From contig NZ_VCED01000008.1 of NCBI RefSeq assembly GCF_006384255.1, positions 36,164-100,163 on the forward strand: a stretch of DNA of 64,000 nt, written 5' to 3'. This DNA comes from Haemophilus seminalis. Lineage in GTDB: Bacteria; Pseudomonadota; Gammaproteobacteria; Enterobacterales; Pasteurellaceae. Below, piece by piece: positions 35,325-46,935 of this stretch. A program made the translations under genes and the position numbers. The notes beneath the pieces were generated by a model. The model saw nothing but the letters and a program-made list of their open reading frames with translations, was not told the DNA's origin and made no database searches. Numbering within the stretch: position 1 is the first letter of the stretch; the number at the start of each line of letters is the position of its first letter.

Positions 35325-36188
35325 ATGATTTACAGTATGACCGCTTTTGCACGCCTTGAAGTGAAAAAAGATTGGGGCGATGCAGTATGGGAAATTCGTT
35401 CCGTTAACCAACGTTATTTAGAAAACTTTTTCCGTTTGCCAGAGCAATTCCGAGGATTAGAAAACACGTTGCGTGAAAAACTTCGTCAAAGTCTTACTCG
35501 CGGCAAAATCGAATGTTCTTTGCGCATTGAAACAAAAAAACAAACAAATGCTGAATTAAATTTAAATAAAGAGCTTGCGAATCAAGTGATTCAATCTTTG
35601 CAATGGATTAAAGCTCAAGCTGGAGAAGGTGAAATTAATTTGACAGACGTGTTGCGTTACCCTGGTGTGGTGGAAGCGCAAGAGCAAGACTTAGATGCGA
35701 TTAGTCAAGATTTGTTGACAGCTTTTGATGATTTACTGACAGATTTTATTGCAATGCGTGGTCGTGAAGGTGAAAAACTGAACGATATTATTCAACAACG
35801 CTTAGATGCCATTGCTGTGGAGGCCGATAAAGTGCGGTCACAAATGCCGGCAGTTTTACAATGGCAACGTGAGCGTTTATTGCAACGTTTTGAAGATGCT
35901 CAAGTTAATCTTGATCCTCAACGTGTGGAACAAGAAATGATTTTATTGGCTCAACGCGTTGATGTGGCGGAAGAGCTCGATCGTTTACAAATGCACGTGA
36001 AAGAAACCACGAATATTTTGAAAAAAGGCGGTGCAGTTGGTCGTAAATTAGATTTTATGATGCAAGAATTGAATCGTGAATCCAATACCCTTGCGTCCAA
36101 ATCCATTAATGCCGATATCACGGCTTCTGCGGTTGAGCTAAAAGTGCTTATCGAACAAATGCGTGAGCAAATCCAGAATTTAGAATAG
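35325..36188 (+). CDS. yicC: YicC/YloC-family endoribonuclease
   Basis: 287 residues, full family length. The start MIYSMTAFARLE and the middle RGKIECSLRIE as well as the C-terminal GRKLDFMMQELNRESNTLASKS are diagnostic of YicC. Family members are RNA endonucleases in E. coli and Bacillus. AGGAGAG ribosome site before ATG 35325. It lies 9 bases upstream of ygfZ, so the two are probably cotranscribed. An uptake signal is embedded at about 35829. Confidence 0.93.
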   Translation: MIYSMTAFARLEVKKDWGDAVWEIRSVNQRYLENFFRLPEQFRGLENTLREKLRQSLTRGKIECSLRIETKKQTNAELNLNKELANQVIQSLQWIKAQAGEGEINLTDVLRYPGVVEAQEQDLDAISQDLLTAFDDLLTDFIAMRGREGEKLNDIIQQRLDAIAVEADKVRSQMPAVLQWQRERLLQRFEDAQVNLDPQRVEQEMILLAQRVDVAEELDRLQMHVKETTNILKKGGAVGRKLDFMMQELNRESNTLASKSINADITASAVELKVLIEQMREQIQNLE

Positions 36189-36197
36189 GAAAGCAGA

Positions 36198-37037
36198 ATG
36201 TCTCAATTTATTTCTCTTACTCAATATCAACTGATTGAGGCACATGGTGCTGATGCAGAAAAATATTTGCAAGGGCAGTTAACCACGGATGTTGTGCGAT
36301 TAGCAAGTGGAGCAACAACACTTACAGCTCACTGCGATCCAAAAGGTAAAATGAATGCAATTTATCGTTTGTTTAAAGTAAGTAGTGAGCAATTCTTTTT
36401 ACTTATTAAGAAAGATCTTTTGCCAAGCGGACTAGATGCCTTGAAAAAATATGCGGTATTTTCAAAAGTTAGTTTTGATTTACGTGATTGGAAAATCATT
36501 GGTGTGATAGGTGAAAAATGTGAAAAAATTACATCGCACTTTTCATGGGAAATGGATGGACTGCGTTCAATTTTATTGAATGAAACTGAATTACCTGTGA
36601 ATTTTAATGGCGATGAAAAAATTTGGGATGTAGCCGATATTCAAGCGGGATTGCCAAATTTAAGTCCGCAAACGCAAAATGAATTTATCCCACAGGCGCT
36701 AAATTTACAGGTTATTGAGCAAGCCATTTCTTTTACTAAAGGTTGCTATATTGGACAAGAAACGGTAGCTCGTGCGAAATATCGTGGTGCGAACAAACGT
36801 GCAATGTTTGTCTTTAAAGCACAAACCCAGCAGGAAGCTGAAATTGGCAGTGAAATCGAAATGCAGATTGAATCTAATTGGCGAAAAACAGGCACGATTA
36901 CAAGTGAGGTCAATTTAGACGGTATTTTATGGTTGCAAGTTGTGATGAATAACGACACGACAGCTAAACAAAAATTTCGCTTACTAAATGGGGTACCGCT
37001 GGAGTATGTCGTATTGCCTTACTCACTGGGTGAATAA
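36198..37037 (+). CDS. ygfZ: Folate-binding iron-sulfur maintenance protein YgfZ
   Basis: 279 residues, related to GcvT. The signature KGCYIGQETVAR with the conserved cysteine is at about 180-191. YgfZ binds tetrahydrofolate and keeps certain iron-sulfur enzymes, including the tRNA thiomethylase MiaB, active. ATG 36198 follows AGGAAAG and lies 9 bases after yicC. A terminator shared with convergent trmL follows. Confidence 0.92.
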   Translation: MSQFISLTQYQLIEAHGADAEKYLQGQLTTDVVRLASGATTLTAHCDPKGKMNAIYRLFKVSSEQFFLLIKKDLLPSGLDALKKYAVFSKVSFDLRDWKIIGVIGEKCEKITSHFSWEMDGLRSILLNETELPVNFNGDEKIWDVADIQAGLPNLSPQTQNEFIPQALNLQVIEQAISFTKGCYIGQETVARAKYRGANKRAMFVFKAQTQQEAEIGSEIEMQIESNWRKTGTITSEVNLDGILWLQVVMNNDTTAKQKFRLLNGVPLEYVVLPYSLGE

Positions 37038-37046
37038 GGCAGTTTA

Positions 37047-37087
37047 AAAAACAGGTGATCGAGTTGATTTTATCGATCACCTATTTT

Positions 37088-37089
<2 letters not shown>
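37047..37089. terminator. Bidirectional terminator between ygfZ and trmL
   Basis: AGGTGATCGA (37053-37062) and TCGATCACCT (37073-37082) form a perfect stem with A-rich and T-rich flanks on the left and right. Confidence 0.85.
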
Positions 37090-37579
<490 letters not shown>

Positions 37580-38161
37580 CTAATTCTGATATAAACGATA
37601 ACTCACCATTCCCGTTGTTTTTTCTTTCAATAACGTCCAGTTTTCAGGTGTGATGAGTGGTTTATCTTTCTCTGTTTCTACGTAAATTAACGCATTGGGT
37701 TTTAGCCAATTATTTTCACAAAGCAAGTTAATTGCTTGTTCTGCCAAATTAAAATGAAAGGGTGGATCTAAAAACACGACATCAAAGTGCGGTTGATTTT
37801 GTGGCTGTTTTAGAAAATCCAAACTACTTTGATTAATTACTTCAGCCTGTTCTGATGAGCATTTGAGCGTTTGTAAATTCTTTTTTAATTGATTGGCGAC
37901 GGTTTTATCTAATTCTAAAAAAGTCACTTTTTTCGCTTGGCGAGAAAGTGCCTCAAAACCTAATGAGCCACTCCCCGCAAAGCCATCTAAACATTCAGAC
38001 TGATGGATATAAGGCATTAACCAATTAAAAAGCGTTTCTTTCACTCTATCGCCAGTTGGGCGTAAGCCTTCTGAATTTAATACTGGAAGTCTTCGCCCTC
38101 GCCACAGTCCAGCAATAATGCGAACCTCGCCCTTTGCATTTGGCGTTTGTATTTTTTTCAT
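37580..38161 (-). CDS. rsmD: 16S rRNA (guanine-966-N2)-methyltransferase RsmD
   Basis: 193 residues. N-terminal AGLWRGRRLPV and RPTGDRVKETLFNWL, the SAM-binding LDGFAGSGSLGFEALSR, and the catalytic DPPF motif (about 133-136) identify RsmD. It methylates G966 in the 30S head. It is divergent from ftsY, as in E. coli, and upstream of trmL. ATG at 38159-38161. Confidence 0.95.
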   Translation of the reverse strand: MKKIQTPNAKGEVRIIAGLWRGRRLPVLNSEGLRPTGDRVKETLFNWLMPYIHQSECLDGFAGSGSLGFEALSRQAKKVTFLELDKTVANQLKKNLQTLKCSSEQAEVINQSSLDFLKQPQNQPHFDVVFLDPPFHFNLAEQAINLLCENNWLKPNALIYVETEKDKPLITPENWTLLKEKTTGMVSYRLYQN

Positions 38162-38257
38162 AAAGATTCGATTTTTATTGAAAATTGTGCTTAGTTTAGA
38201 CGATTTTTTGCTAGAATAAACGACATTTTTATCGGATTACAGTTAAGAGAGCATTTT

Positions 38258-39604
38258 ATGGCTGAAGAAAATAAAAAAGGCGGATTTTGGGCATCGTTAT
38301 TTGGGCGTAATAAAAAGCAAGATGAACCTAAAATTGAGCCGATAATAGAAGAAGAAAATATTACAGATATCGAGCCGTCTATTGAAAAACTTGAAACTCA
38401 TGATTTAGTTGAAGAACCGTCTGAATTAGAGGCAGTAGAAAGTGCGGTGGATTCTGAGCCGTTTTTAGCAGAAAGCATTGAGACGAATGAAATTGTTGAA
38501 GAAGAAAAAATACAGGAAATTTCAACCGCACTTGAGCCGGTCGAAGAAATCATCGAAGCGAAAAATTTAGAAGATGACCTTCCGATTACAGAAACAGTGG
38601 TTGAATCTGAAATTGTTGAAGATATTAAAGATGAGCTTCAGCCTGTTGTTGAAATTGAAACTCGCGAAAAGCCAAGTGAAGGGGGATTTTTTAGTCGTTT
38701 AGTTAAGGGATTACTGAAAACTAAACAAAATATTGGCGCGGGTTTTCGTAGTTTTTTCTTAGGAAAGAAAATTGATGATGAGTTGTTTGAAAAATTAGAA
38801 GAACAACTTTTGATTGCGGATATTGGCGTGCCGACAACAAGTAAAATTATCAAAAATTTGACTGAGCATGCAAGTCGCAAAGAATTACAAGATGCTGAGC
38901 TTTTATATCAACAACTAAAAGTAGAAATGGCGGATATTCTTGAGCCAGTGGCACAGTCTCTTGTGATTGATACTACGAAGAAACCTTACGTAATTTTAAT
39001 GGTGGGTGTAAATGGCGTGGGTAAAACGACGACAATTGGTAAACTTGCACGTAAATTTCAGGCTGAAGGAAAATCAGTGATGCTTGCGGCGGGCGATACT
39101 TTCCGTGCTGCGGCCGTTGAGCAGCTTCAAGTTTGGGGCGAGCGTAATCATATTCCAGTTGTTGCCCAAAGCACCGGTTCTGATTCTGCATCGGTGATTT
39201 TTGATGCGATGCAATCAGCGGCTGCACGCAATATTGATATTCTTATTGCGGATACGGCGGGTCGCCTGCAAAATAAAAATAACTTAATGGACGAACTGAA
39301 AAAAATTGTTCGTGTTATGAAAAAATATGATGAAACTGCGCCACATGAAATTATGCTTACGCTGGATGCTGGCACGGGACAAAATGCTATTAGCCAAGCG
39401 AAATTATTTAATGAAGCTGTGGGTTTAACAGGGATATCTCTAACAAAATTAGATGGCACGGCAAAAGGAGGCGTGATTTTTGCTATAGCCGATCAGTTTA
39501 AGTTGCCTATTCGGTATATCGGTGTAGGCGAGAAAATTGAAGATTTACGTGAGTTTAATGCCAAAGAATTTATTGAGGCATTATTCGTTCACGAAGAAGA
39601 ATAA
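38258..39604 (+). CDS. ftsY: Signal recognition particle receptor FtsY
   Basis: 448 residues. Acidic, Glu-rich A domain (about 1-145), then the N and G domains. GTPase motifs: G1 GVNGVGKTT near 251, the DTFRAAA stretch, G3 DTAGR and TKLDG. It receives ribosome-SRP complexes at the membrane and passes them to SecYEG (secY is at 52866). The A domain tolerates sequence change and carries uptake signals at 38440-38448 and 38525-38533 in coding frame. First gene of ftsY-ftsE-ftsX. Confidence 0.96.
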   Translation: MAEENKKGGFWASLFGRNKKQDEPKIEPIIEEENITDIEPSIEKLETHDLVEEPSELEAVESAVDSEPFLAESIETNEIVEEEKIQEISTALEPVEEIIEAKNLEDDLPITETVVESEIVEDIKDELQPVVEIETREKPSEGGFFSRLVKGLLKTKQNIGAGFRSFFLGKKIDDELFEKLEEQLLIADIGVPTTSKIIKNLTEHASRKELQDAELLYQQLKVEMADILEPVAQSLVIDTTKKPYVILMVGVNGVGKTTTIGKLARKFQAEGKSVMLAAGDTFRAAAVEQLQVWGERNHIPVVAQSTGSDSASVIFDAMQSAAARNIDILIADTAGRLQNKNNLMDELKKIVRVMKKYDETAPHEIMLTLDAGTGQNAISQAKLFNEAVGLTGISLTKLDGTAKGGVIFAIADQFKLPIRYIGVGEKIEDLREFNAKEFIEALFVHEEE

Positions 39605-39622
39605 AAAGAATAAGGAAAAATT

Positions 39623-40279
39623 GTGATTAAATTCTCAAATGTTTCTAAAGCCTATCATGGTGCAACGCAGCCAGCGTTACAAGGCTTGAATTTTCATCTT
39701 CCTGTGGGAAGTATGACTTATTTGGTTGGACATTCAGGCGCAGGGAAAAGTACATTGCTCAAGCTTATTATGGGTATGGAAAAAGCCAACGCGGGTCAAA
39801 TTTGGTTTAACGGACACGATATTACTCGCTTGTCAAAATATGAAATTCCGTTTCTACGTCGCCAAATTGGCATGGTTCACCAAGATTATCGTTTATTAAC
39901 AGATCGTACGGTGGTGGAAAATGTAGCATTGCCATTGATTATTGCAGGTATGCATCCAAAAGATGCGCATACACGAGCGATGGCATCTTTAGACCGTGTA
40001 GGATTGCGTAATAAAGCGCACTATTTGCCACCACAAATTTCTGGTGGGGAGCAGCAACGCGTGGATATTGCACGTGCGATTGTGCATAAACCTCAACTCT
40101 TACTAGCAGATGAACCAACGGGTAATTTAGACGATGAACTTTCTTTAGGCATTTTTAATTTGTTTGAAGAATTTAATCGTCTAGGAATGACTGTGTTAAT
40201 TGCTACTCACGACATTAATTTAATTCAACAAAAACCAAAACCTTGTCTTGTGCTTGAACAAGGTTATTTACGTTATTAA
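39623..40279 (+). CDS. ftsE: Cell division ATP-binding protein FtsE
   Basis: 218 residues, ABC ATPase. Walker A GHSGAGKST near 35, ABC signature SGGEQQR near 140 and Walker B LLLADEPTGNLD near 157-168. With FtsX it activates septal cell-wall hydrolases. It begins with GTG at 39623, supported by AAGGAA upstream and the family start MIKFSNVSKAY. It lies 18 bases after ftsY and 9 before ftsX. Confidence 0.96.
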   Translation: MIKFSNVSKAYHGATQPALQGLNFHLPVGSMTYLVGHSGAGKSTLLKLIMGMEKANAGQIWFNGHDITRLSKYEIPFLRRQIGMVHQDYRLLTDRTVVENVALPLIIAGMHPKDAHTRAMASLDRVGLRNKAHYLPPQISGGEQQRVDIARAIVHKPQLLLADEPTGNLDDELSLGIFNLFEEFNRLGMTVLIATHDINLIQQKPKPCLVLEQGYLRY

Positions 40280-40288
40280 GGAATAATC

Positions 40289-41221
40289 ATGAGCCGACCA
40301 ACGGATGCATCCTTTTTTGTTCAAACAGCCTATACTTTGCGTGCAGTATGGGCGGATTTATGGCAACGTAAATTTGGCACACTACTCACGATTTTGGTGA
40401 TTGCTGTATCTCTGACGATCCCAACCGTGAGCTATTTAATGTGGAAAAATTTACATTTAGCGACCACGCAATTTTATCCAGAAAGTGAATTGACGATTTA
40501 TCTTCACAAAAATTTAAGTGAAGAAGACGCGAATTTAGTGGTAGAGAAAATTCGTCAGCAAGAAGGGGTAGAATCATTGAATTATGTTTCTCGCCAAGAA
40601 AGTTTAAAGGAATTTAAAAGCTGGTCAGGCTTTGGCGAAGAGTTAGAAATTCTAGATGATAATCCATTACCTGCTGTCGTTATGGTAAAACCAACGAGCG
40701 AATTTAATGTTTCAGAAAAACGTGATGAGTTACGTACCAATTTAACTAAAATTAAAGGGGTACAAGAAGTTCGTTTAGATAACGATTGGATGGAAAAATT
40801 AACCGCACTTTCTTGGTTAATCGCCCATGTGGCAATTTTCTGCACTGTATTAATGACGATAGCGGTATTTTTGGTTATTGGTAACAGCATTCGCTCTGAT
40901 GTGTACAGTAGCCGATCAAGTATTGATGTGATGAAATTGCTTGGTGCAACAGATCAATTTATTCTTCGTCCTTATCTTTATACAGGGATGATTTATGCCG
41001 TGTTAGGTGGGTTAGTTGCAGCAATTTTTAGTAGCTTTATTATCAGCTATTTTACTTCTGCAGTGAAATATGTAACGGATATTTTTGCCGTCCAATTCAG
41101 TTTGAATGGATTAGGCGTTGGCGAGTTTGTATTCTTATTAGTGTGCTGTTTAATTATGGGATATGTTGGTGCGTGGATTGTAGCAAAACGACATATCACG
41201 CTATTAGATAACCATCATTAA
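40289..41221 (+). CDS. ftsX: Cell division permease-like protein FtsX
   Basis: 310 residues. One membrane helix at about 30-50, a large periplasmic loop (about 55-170) that contacts hydrolase activators, and three C-terminal helices; the DVMKLLGATDQFILRPYLYTG stretch is typical of the FtsX/MacB permease fold. ATG 40289 follows AAGGAA. An inverted pair of uptake signals lies downstream, before the S10 promoter. Confidence 0.95.
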   Translation: MSRPTDASFFVQTAYTLRAVWADLWQRKFGTLLTILVIAVSLTIPTVSYLMWKNLHLATTQFYPESELTIYLHKNLSEEDANLVVEKIRQQEGVESLNYVSRQESLKEFKSWSGFGEELEILDDNPLPAVVMVKPTSEFNVSEKRDELRTNLTKIKGVQEVRLDNDWMEKLTALSWLIAHVAIFCTVLMTIAVFLVIGNSIRSDVYSSRSSIDVMKLLGATDQFILRPYLYTGMIYAVLGGLVAAIFSSFIISYFTSAVKYVTDIFAVQFSLNGLGVGEFVFLLVCCLIMGYVGAWIVAKRHITLLDNHH

Positions 41222-41233
41222 TTTTAATATGTG

Positions 41234-41299
41234 AAGTGCGGTGATTTTTCTAAGTGTTTTTTGATGAGAAAATACGGCGATAAATGACCGCACTTTTTA
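41234..41299 (+). repeat. Spaced inverted uptake-signal pair after ftsX
   Basis: AAGTGCGGT (41234-41242) and ACCGCACTT (41287-41295) followed by TTTT. The 44-base loop makes it a weak terminator candidate. Confidence 0.55.
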
Positions 41300-41318
41300 T
41301 TTGCTTTGAATAAATCCC

Positions 41319-41347
41319 TTGCAATTTGTTTAACTTTTGTGTAGTAT
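41319..41347 (+). promoter_or_regulatory. Promoter of the S10 operon
   Basis: TTGCAA (41319-41324), 17-base spacer, TAGTAT (41342-41347). It is the only good promoter pattern in the 319-bp gap before rpsJ. Confidence 0.7.
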
Positions 41348-41353
41348 TTGCGA

Positions 41354-41852
<499 letters not shown>

Positions 41853-41868
41853 TTAAGAGGTTATTACA

Positions 41869-42495
41869 ATGATTGGTTTAGTCGGTCGTAAAGTTGGTAT
41901 GACCCGTATCTTCAATGAAGACGGTGTTTCTGTACCAGTTACCGTTATCGAAATCGAAGCCAACCGCGTAACTCAAGTTAAAACTCTTGAAAACGATGGC
42001 TATACTGCAGTTCAAGTTACTACTGGTTCTAAAAAAGCGAATCGAGTAACTAAACCTGAAGCAGGTCATTTCGTGAAAGCAGGTGTTGAAGCTGGTCGCG
42101 GTTTATGGGAATTTCGTACTGAAGGTGAAGAATTCACTTTAGGTCAAGAAATCAATGTTGACATCTTTGCAGATGTTAAAAAAGTAGATGTTACCGGTAC
42201 TTCTAAAGGTAAAGGTTTCCAAGGTGGTGTTAAACGTTGGAACTTCCGTACTCAAGATGCGACTCATGGTAACTCTTTATCACATCGTGTACTTGGTTCT
42301 ATTGGTCAAAACCAAACTCCAGGTCGTGTGTTTAAAGGTAAAAAAATGGCAGGACATTTAGGTGCTGAACGTGTAACTGTTCAATCACTTGAAGTTGTTC
42401 GTGTAGATGCTGAGCGTAAATTGCTATTAGTAAAAGGTTCTGTACCTGGTGCTATCAATGGCGATGTTATCGTTAAGCCAGCAGTTAAAGCATAA
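41869..42495 (+). CDS. rplC: 50S ribosomal protein L3
   Basis: 208 residues, starts [15 protein letters not shown]. It reaches into the peptidyl-transferase region of the 50S subunit. The loop [20 protein letters not shown] includes the glutamine that PrmB methylates in E. coli (GQNQ). It lies 16 bases after rpsJ, with AGAGG before ATG. Confidence 0.98.
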   Translation: MIGLVGRKVGMTRIFNEDGVSVPVTVIEIEANRVTQVKTLENDGYTAVQVTTGSKKANRVTKPEAGHFVKAGVEAGRGLWEFRTEGEEFTLGQEINVDIFADVKKVDVTGTSKGKGFQGGVKRWNFRTQDATHGNSLSHRVLGSIGQNQTPGRVFKGKKMAGHLGAERVTVQSLEVVRVDAERKLLLVKGSVPGAINGDVIVKPAVKA

Positions 42496-42510
42496 GTCTA
42501 GGAGATAGAG

Positions 42511-43113
42511 ATGGAATTACAAGTTGTAGGTGCAAGCGCACTAACTGTTTCTGAAACTACCTTCGGACGTGAGTTTAACGAAGCGTTGATCCACCAAGTT
42601 GTTGTTGCTTATGCAGCAGGTGCGCGTCAAGGTACTCGTGCGCAAAAAACTCGTGCTGAAGTGTCTGGTTCAGGTAAAAAACCTTGGCGTCAAAAAGGTA
42701 CAGGTCGTGCTCGTGCTGGTGATATCAAATCACCAATCTGGCGTTCTGGTGGTATAACCTTCGCGGCTAAACCACAAGATCACAGCCAAAAAGTGAACAA
42801 GAAAATGTACCGTGGTGCTATCAAAAGCATTCTTTCTGAATTAGTTCGTCAAGACCGTTTGGTTGTTGTTGAAAAATTCGAATTAGATGCACCAAAAACT
42901 AAAGTTTTAGTACAAAAATTAAAAGATTTAGCAGTTGAAGATGCATTAATTATCACAGCAAGTTTAGATGAAAATCTATTCTTAGCAGCACGTAACTTAT
43001 ACAAAGTTGATGTACGTGATGTTCAAGGTATCGATCCAGTTAGCTTAATCGCTTTCGATAAAGTGATTGTTACTGTTGACGCTGTGAAACAAATTGAGGA
43101 GATCCTAGCATGA
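42511..43113 (+). CDS. rplD: 50S ribosomal protein L4
   Basis: 200 residues. Binds 23S rRNA domain I and lines the exit tunnel through its long loop ([20 protein letters not shown]). In E. coli it is the autogenous regulator of this operon, which fits the structured leader seen at 41354-41540. It overlaps rplW by four bases (ATGA). Confidence 0.98.
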   Translation: MELQVVGASALTVSETTFGREFNEALIHQVVVAYAAGARQGTRAQKTRAEVSGSGKKPWRQKGTGRARAGDIKSPIWRSGGITFAAKPQDHSQKVNKKMYRGAIKSILSELVRQDRLVVVEKFELDAPKTKVLVQKLKDLAVEDALIITASLDENLFLAARNLYKVDVRDVQGIDPVSLIAFDKVIVTVDAVKQIEEILA

Positions 43114-43409
43114 GTCAAGAACGTTTGCTAAGCGTGCTACGTGCACCGCACATCTCTGAAAAAGCAACTAACAATGCTGAAAAATCTAACACTGTTGTAC
43201 TTAAAGTTGCTTTAGATGCGAACAAAGCTGAAATTGCTGCTGCTGTTGCTCAATTATTTGAAGTAAAAGTTGACTCTGTTCGTACCGTGGTTGTTAAAGG
43301 TAAAACTAAACGCCGTGGTAGCAAAATGGGTCGTCGCAGCGACTGGAAAAAAGCTTATGTAACTTTAGCCGAAGGCCAAAACTTGGACTTCGTGGACAGT
43401 GCAGAGTAA
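43110..43409 (+). CDS. rplW: 50S ribosomal protein L23
   Basis: 99 residues, starts [20 protein letters not shown]. Sits at the tunnel exit and is the docking point for trigger factor and the SRP; FtsY and SecY of the targeting path are encoded in this window. GAGGAG before ATG 43110, inside the end of rplD. Confidence 0.98.
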   Translation: MSQERLLSVLRAPHISEKATNNAEKSNTVVLKVALDANKAEIAAAVAQLFEVKVDSVRTVVVKGKTKRRGSKMGRRSDWKKAYVTLAEGQNLDFVDSAE

Positions 43410-43426
43410 TCGGAGGAAATTAGAGA

Positions 43427-44248
43427 ATGGCTATCGTTAAATGTAAGCCGACCTCCGCTGGTCGTCGTCACGTTGTTAAAATCGTGAACCCTGAATTACA
43501 CAAGGGTAAACCTTACGCACCTCTTCTAGATACTAAATCTAAAACTGGTGGTCGTAACAACTATGGTCGTATTACTACTCGTCACATTGGTGGCGGTCAT
43601 AAACAACACTACCGTTTAATCGATTTCAAACGTAACAAGTTAGACATCCCAGCGGTTGTTGAGCGTTTAGAATATGATCCAAACCGTTCTGCTAACATTG
43701 CTTTAGTGCTTTATAAAGATGGTGAACGCCGTTATATCTTAGCACCTAAAGGTCTGTCAGTAGGCGATCAAATCCAAGCTGGCGTAAACTCACCAATTAA
43801 AGTGGGTAACTCATTACCAATGCGTAATATCCCAGTTGGTTCAACAGTACATAACGTTGAATTAAAACCAGGTAAAGGCGGTCAAATCGCTCGTTCTGCT
43901 GGTGCTTATGTACAAATCATCGCACGTGAAGGCAACTATGTAACTTTACGTTTACGTTCAGGTGAAATGCGTAAAGTATTAGCTGAATGTGTTGCAACAA
44001 TCGGTGAAGTTGGTAACTCAGAACATATGCTTCGCGTATTGGGTAAAGCTGGTGCTAACCGCTGGAGAGGTATTCGCCCTACAGTTCGTGGTACTGCAAT
44101 GAACCCAGTAGATCACCCACACGGTGGTGGTGAAGGTCGTAACTTTGGTAAACACCCAGTAACTCCTTGGGGCGTTCAAACCAAAGGTAAGAAAACTCGT
44201 CACAATAAACGTACTGATAAATATATCGTACGTCGTCGTGGCAAATAA
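43427..44248 (+). CDS. rplB: 50S ribosomal protein L2
   Basis: 273 residues. Needed for subunit association and peptidyl transfer. The conserved C-terminal [13 protein letters not shown] holds the histidine near the catalytic centre (position 229 in E. coli). GGAGG precedes ATG 43427. Confidence 0.98.
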   Translation: MAIVKCKPTSAGRRHVVKIVNPELHKGKPYAPLLDTKSKTGGRNNYGRITTRHIGGGHKQHYRLIDFKRNKLDIPAVVERLEYDPNRSANIALVLYKDGERRYILAPKGLSVGDQIQAGVNSPIKVGNSLPMRNIPVGSTVHNVELKPGKGGQIARSAGAYVQIIAREGNYVTLRLRSGEMRKVLAECVATIGEVGNSEHMLRVLGKAGANRWRGIRPTVRGTAMNPVDHPHGGGEGRNFGKHPVTPWGVQTKGKKTRHNKRTDKYIVRRRGK

Positions 44249-44261
44249 TAGATTAAATTAA

Positions 44262-44549
<288 letters not shown>

Positions 44550-44560
44550 GAGGTAAATAG

Positions 44561-44893
<333 letters not shown>

Positions 44894-44910
44894 TAAGTAG
44901 AGGAATAGCA

Positions 44911-45618
44911 ATGGGTCAAAAAGTACATCCACATGGTATTCGCCTAGGTATTGTTAAACCTTGGAGCTCTACTTGGTTCGCGAATACACAAGACTTCGCT
45001 GATAATCTTGAAGGCGATTTCAAAGTACGCAAATTCTTAAATAAAGAATTAGCAAATGCTTCAGTTTCACGTATTACTATTGAGCGTCCAGCTAAAAGTA
45101 TTCGTGTAACTATTCACACAGCTCGTCCTGGTATCGTAATCGGTAAAAAAGGCGAAGATGTTGAAAAATTACGTAACGCAGTGTCTAAAATCGCTGGCGT
45201 TCCTGCTCAAATCAACATTGCTGAAGTGAAAAAACCTGAATTAGATGCGAAATTAGTTGCAGATAGCATCGCTTCTCAGTTAGAACGTCGTGTAATGTTC
45301 CGTCGTGCAATGAAACGTGCGGTACAAAGCGCAATGCGTTTAGGTGCTAAAGGTATCAAAGTTGAGGTTAGCGGTCGTTTAGGTGGTGCAGAAATCGCAC
45401 GTTCAGAATGGTATCGTGAAGGTCGCGTACCTCTACATACTCTTCGTGCGGACATCGATTATAACACTGCAGAAGCTCACACAACTTACGGCGTAATCGG
45501 CGTGAAGGTGTGGATCTTCAAAGGTGAAATTCTTGGTGGAATGGCTGCCGTTGCGCAATCAGAACAACAACCTGCCGACAAGCCTAAAAAGGCTCCTCGC
45601 GGTAAAGGTCGTAAGTAA
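44911..45618 (+). CDS. rpsC: 30S ribosomal protein S3
   Basis: 235 residues, starts [19 protein letters not shown]-binding domain with [17 protein letters not shown] near 70-86. Part of the mRNA entry channel and helicase. The basic C-terminal tail [12 protein letters not shown] is typical. AGAGGA before ATG. Confidence 0.98.
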
Positions 45619-45631
45619 GGAGAAACGCTAA

Positions 45632-46042
45632 ATGTTGCAACCAAAACGTACAAAATTCCGTAAAGTTCACAAAGGCCGCAACCGTGGTATCGCGGGCGGT
45701 ACTGAAGTTAGCTTCGGTACTTACGGTTTAAAAGCAGTTGGTCGTTGTCGTTTAACCGCTCGTCAAATCGAAGCGGCACGTCGTGCAATGTCACGTGCAG
45801 TAAAACGTCAAGGTAAAATCTGGATTCGTGTATTCCCAGATAAACCAATTACTGAAAAACCATTAGAAGTCCGTATGGGTAAAGGTAAAGGTAACGTTGA
45901 GTACTGGGTAGCCTTAATCCAACCGGGTAAAGTGCTTTATGAGATGGATGGTGTGTCTGAAGAAGTAGCAAGAAACGCATTTGCATTAGCAGCTGCTAAA
46001 TTGCCAGTTAAGACCACTTTCGTAACTAAGACGGTGATGTAA
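45632..46042 (+). CDS. rplP: 50S ribosomal protein L16
   Basis: 136 residues, starts [19 protein letters not shown]. Contacts the A-site tRNA; the VRMGKGKGN loop holds the arginine hydroxylated by YcfD-type oxygenases in E. coli. Its stop overlaps the rpmC start by one base (TAATG). Confidence 0.98.
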   Translation: MLQPKRTKFRKVHKGRNRGIAGGTEVSFGTYGLKAVGRCRLTARQIEAARRAMSRAVKRQGKIWIRVFPDKPITEKPLEVRMGKGKGNVEYWVALIQPGKVLYEMDGVSEEVARNAFALAAAKLPVKTTFVTKTVM

Positions 46043-46233
46043 TGAAAGCTCAAGATTTACGTACAAAAAGTGTTGAAGAGCTGAATGCTGAATTAGTAAA
46101 CCTTTTAGGTGAACAATTCAAGTTGCGTATGCAGACAGCCACCGGTCAGCTTCAACAAACCCATCAGGCTAAACAAGTGCGTCGTGATATTGCACGTGTA
46201 AAAACTGTATTAACCGAAAAGGCGGGTGAGTAA
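46042..46233 (+). CDS. rpmC: 50S ribosomal protein L29
   Basis: 63 residues, two helices, starts [19 protein letters not shown]. Lies near the tunnel exit beside L23. Overlaps both neighbours by one base (rplP before, rpsQ after), so translation is coupled. Confidence 0.98.
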   Translation: MKAQDLRTKSVEELNAELVNLLGEQFKLRMQTATGQLQQTHQAKQVRRDIARVKTVLTEKAGE

Positions 46234-46490
46234 TGACTGATAAAATTCGTAGCGTACAAGGTAAAGTTGTTAGCGACAAAATGGAAAAATCTTTCGTTGT
46301 TGCTATTGAACGTAAGGTAAAACACCCTTTATATGGTAAATTTATCCGTCGTACAACTAAATTACACGTACACGATGAGAACAATGAAGCCAACGTTGGT
46401 GATATCGTAGAGATTCGCGAATGCCGCCCTCTATCAAAAACCAAATCTTGGACTTTAGTTCGTGTAGTTGAAAAAGCAGTTATTGCTTAA
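46233..46490 (+). CDS. rpsQ: 30S ribosomal protein S17
   Basis: 85 residues, starts [20 protein letters not shown]. Primary 16S rRNA-binding protein of the OB fold. It is the last gene of the S10 operon here: a strong terminator follows 20 bases later and rplN does not come next, as it does where S10 and spc operons adjoin. Confidence 0.98.
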   Translation: MTDKIRSVQGKVVSDKMEKSFVVAIERKVKHPLYGKFIRRTTKLHVHDENNEANVGDIVEIRECRPLSKTKSWTLVRVVEKAVIA

Positions 46491-46509
46491 TTTTCTACAT
46501 TAAAAAATT

Positions 46510-46538
46510 AAAAGCCTTAGCGAAAGCTAGGGCTTTTT
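46510..46538 (+). terminator. Terminator of the S10 operon
   Basis: AAAAGCCTTAGC (46510-46521), loop GAAA, GCTAGGGCTTTT (46526-46537) with one G-T pair and a final T. It ends the S10 operon before the viperin island. Confidence 0.9.
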
Positions 46539-46632
46539 ATGCTTTAAAGTGCGGTTAAAAAAACTTGATTTTTTTAATATAAATAAAAGTATATTATGTG
46601 TGAAATTTTGTTTAAGTAAGTTGAGATAGAAA

Positions 46633-46905
46633 ATGGAATGGACAAGAGCTAAGAAAGTAACCGTAACAGCAGTTATTTTAGGTGCTGTTGCGGGTTATCA
46701 ATTTAATGATTATGTTGAACAAACAAGATTTCCTATTGAAGTAGAATATCAATTAATGAGCAATTGTATTGGAAATTATGCTACCTTAGAAAAAAGAAAG
46801 ATTTGTGCATGTGCGTTAGCTAAAGCAATAAATACAGTAGGAAAAGGTGGCGGAGAATATGAGTTTAAACAAAGTTTTAGTAAATATTATCAGAGATGTG
46901 ATTAA
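46633..46905 (+). CDS. Small membrane-anchored cysteine protein, function unknown
   Basis: 90 residues. One N-terminal hydrophobic helix (about 8-22, VTVTAVILGAVAGYQ) preceded by basic residues, so it is probably inner-membrane anchored with a periplasmic domain. Four cysteines (45, 58, 60, 89), with CAC at 58-60, could form disulfides. I do not recognise the family. ATG 46633 follows a weak GAGATAG. It is convergent with the viperin operon and shares a hairpin with it, so it may be an unrelated resident of the same site. Confidence 0.65.
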   Translation: MEWTRAKKVTVTAVILGAVAGYQFNDYVEQTRFPIEVEYQLMSNCIGNYATLEKRKICACALAKAINTVGKGGGEYEFKQSFSKYYQRCD

Positions 46906-46930
46906 TTTGCTCTCTTTTTCAGAGAGCAAA
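46906..46930. terminator. Hairpin between the 46633 gene and the viperin gene
   Basis: TTTGCTCTCT (46906-46915), loop TTTTC, AGAGAGCAAA (46921-46930), a perfect 10-bp stem between convergent genes. Only short T stretches follow on either strand. Confidence 0.6.
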
Positions 46931-46935
46931 TTGTA

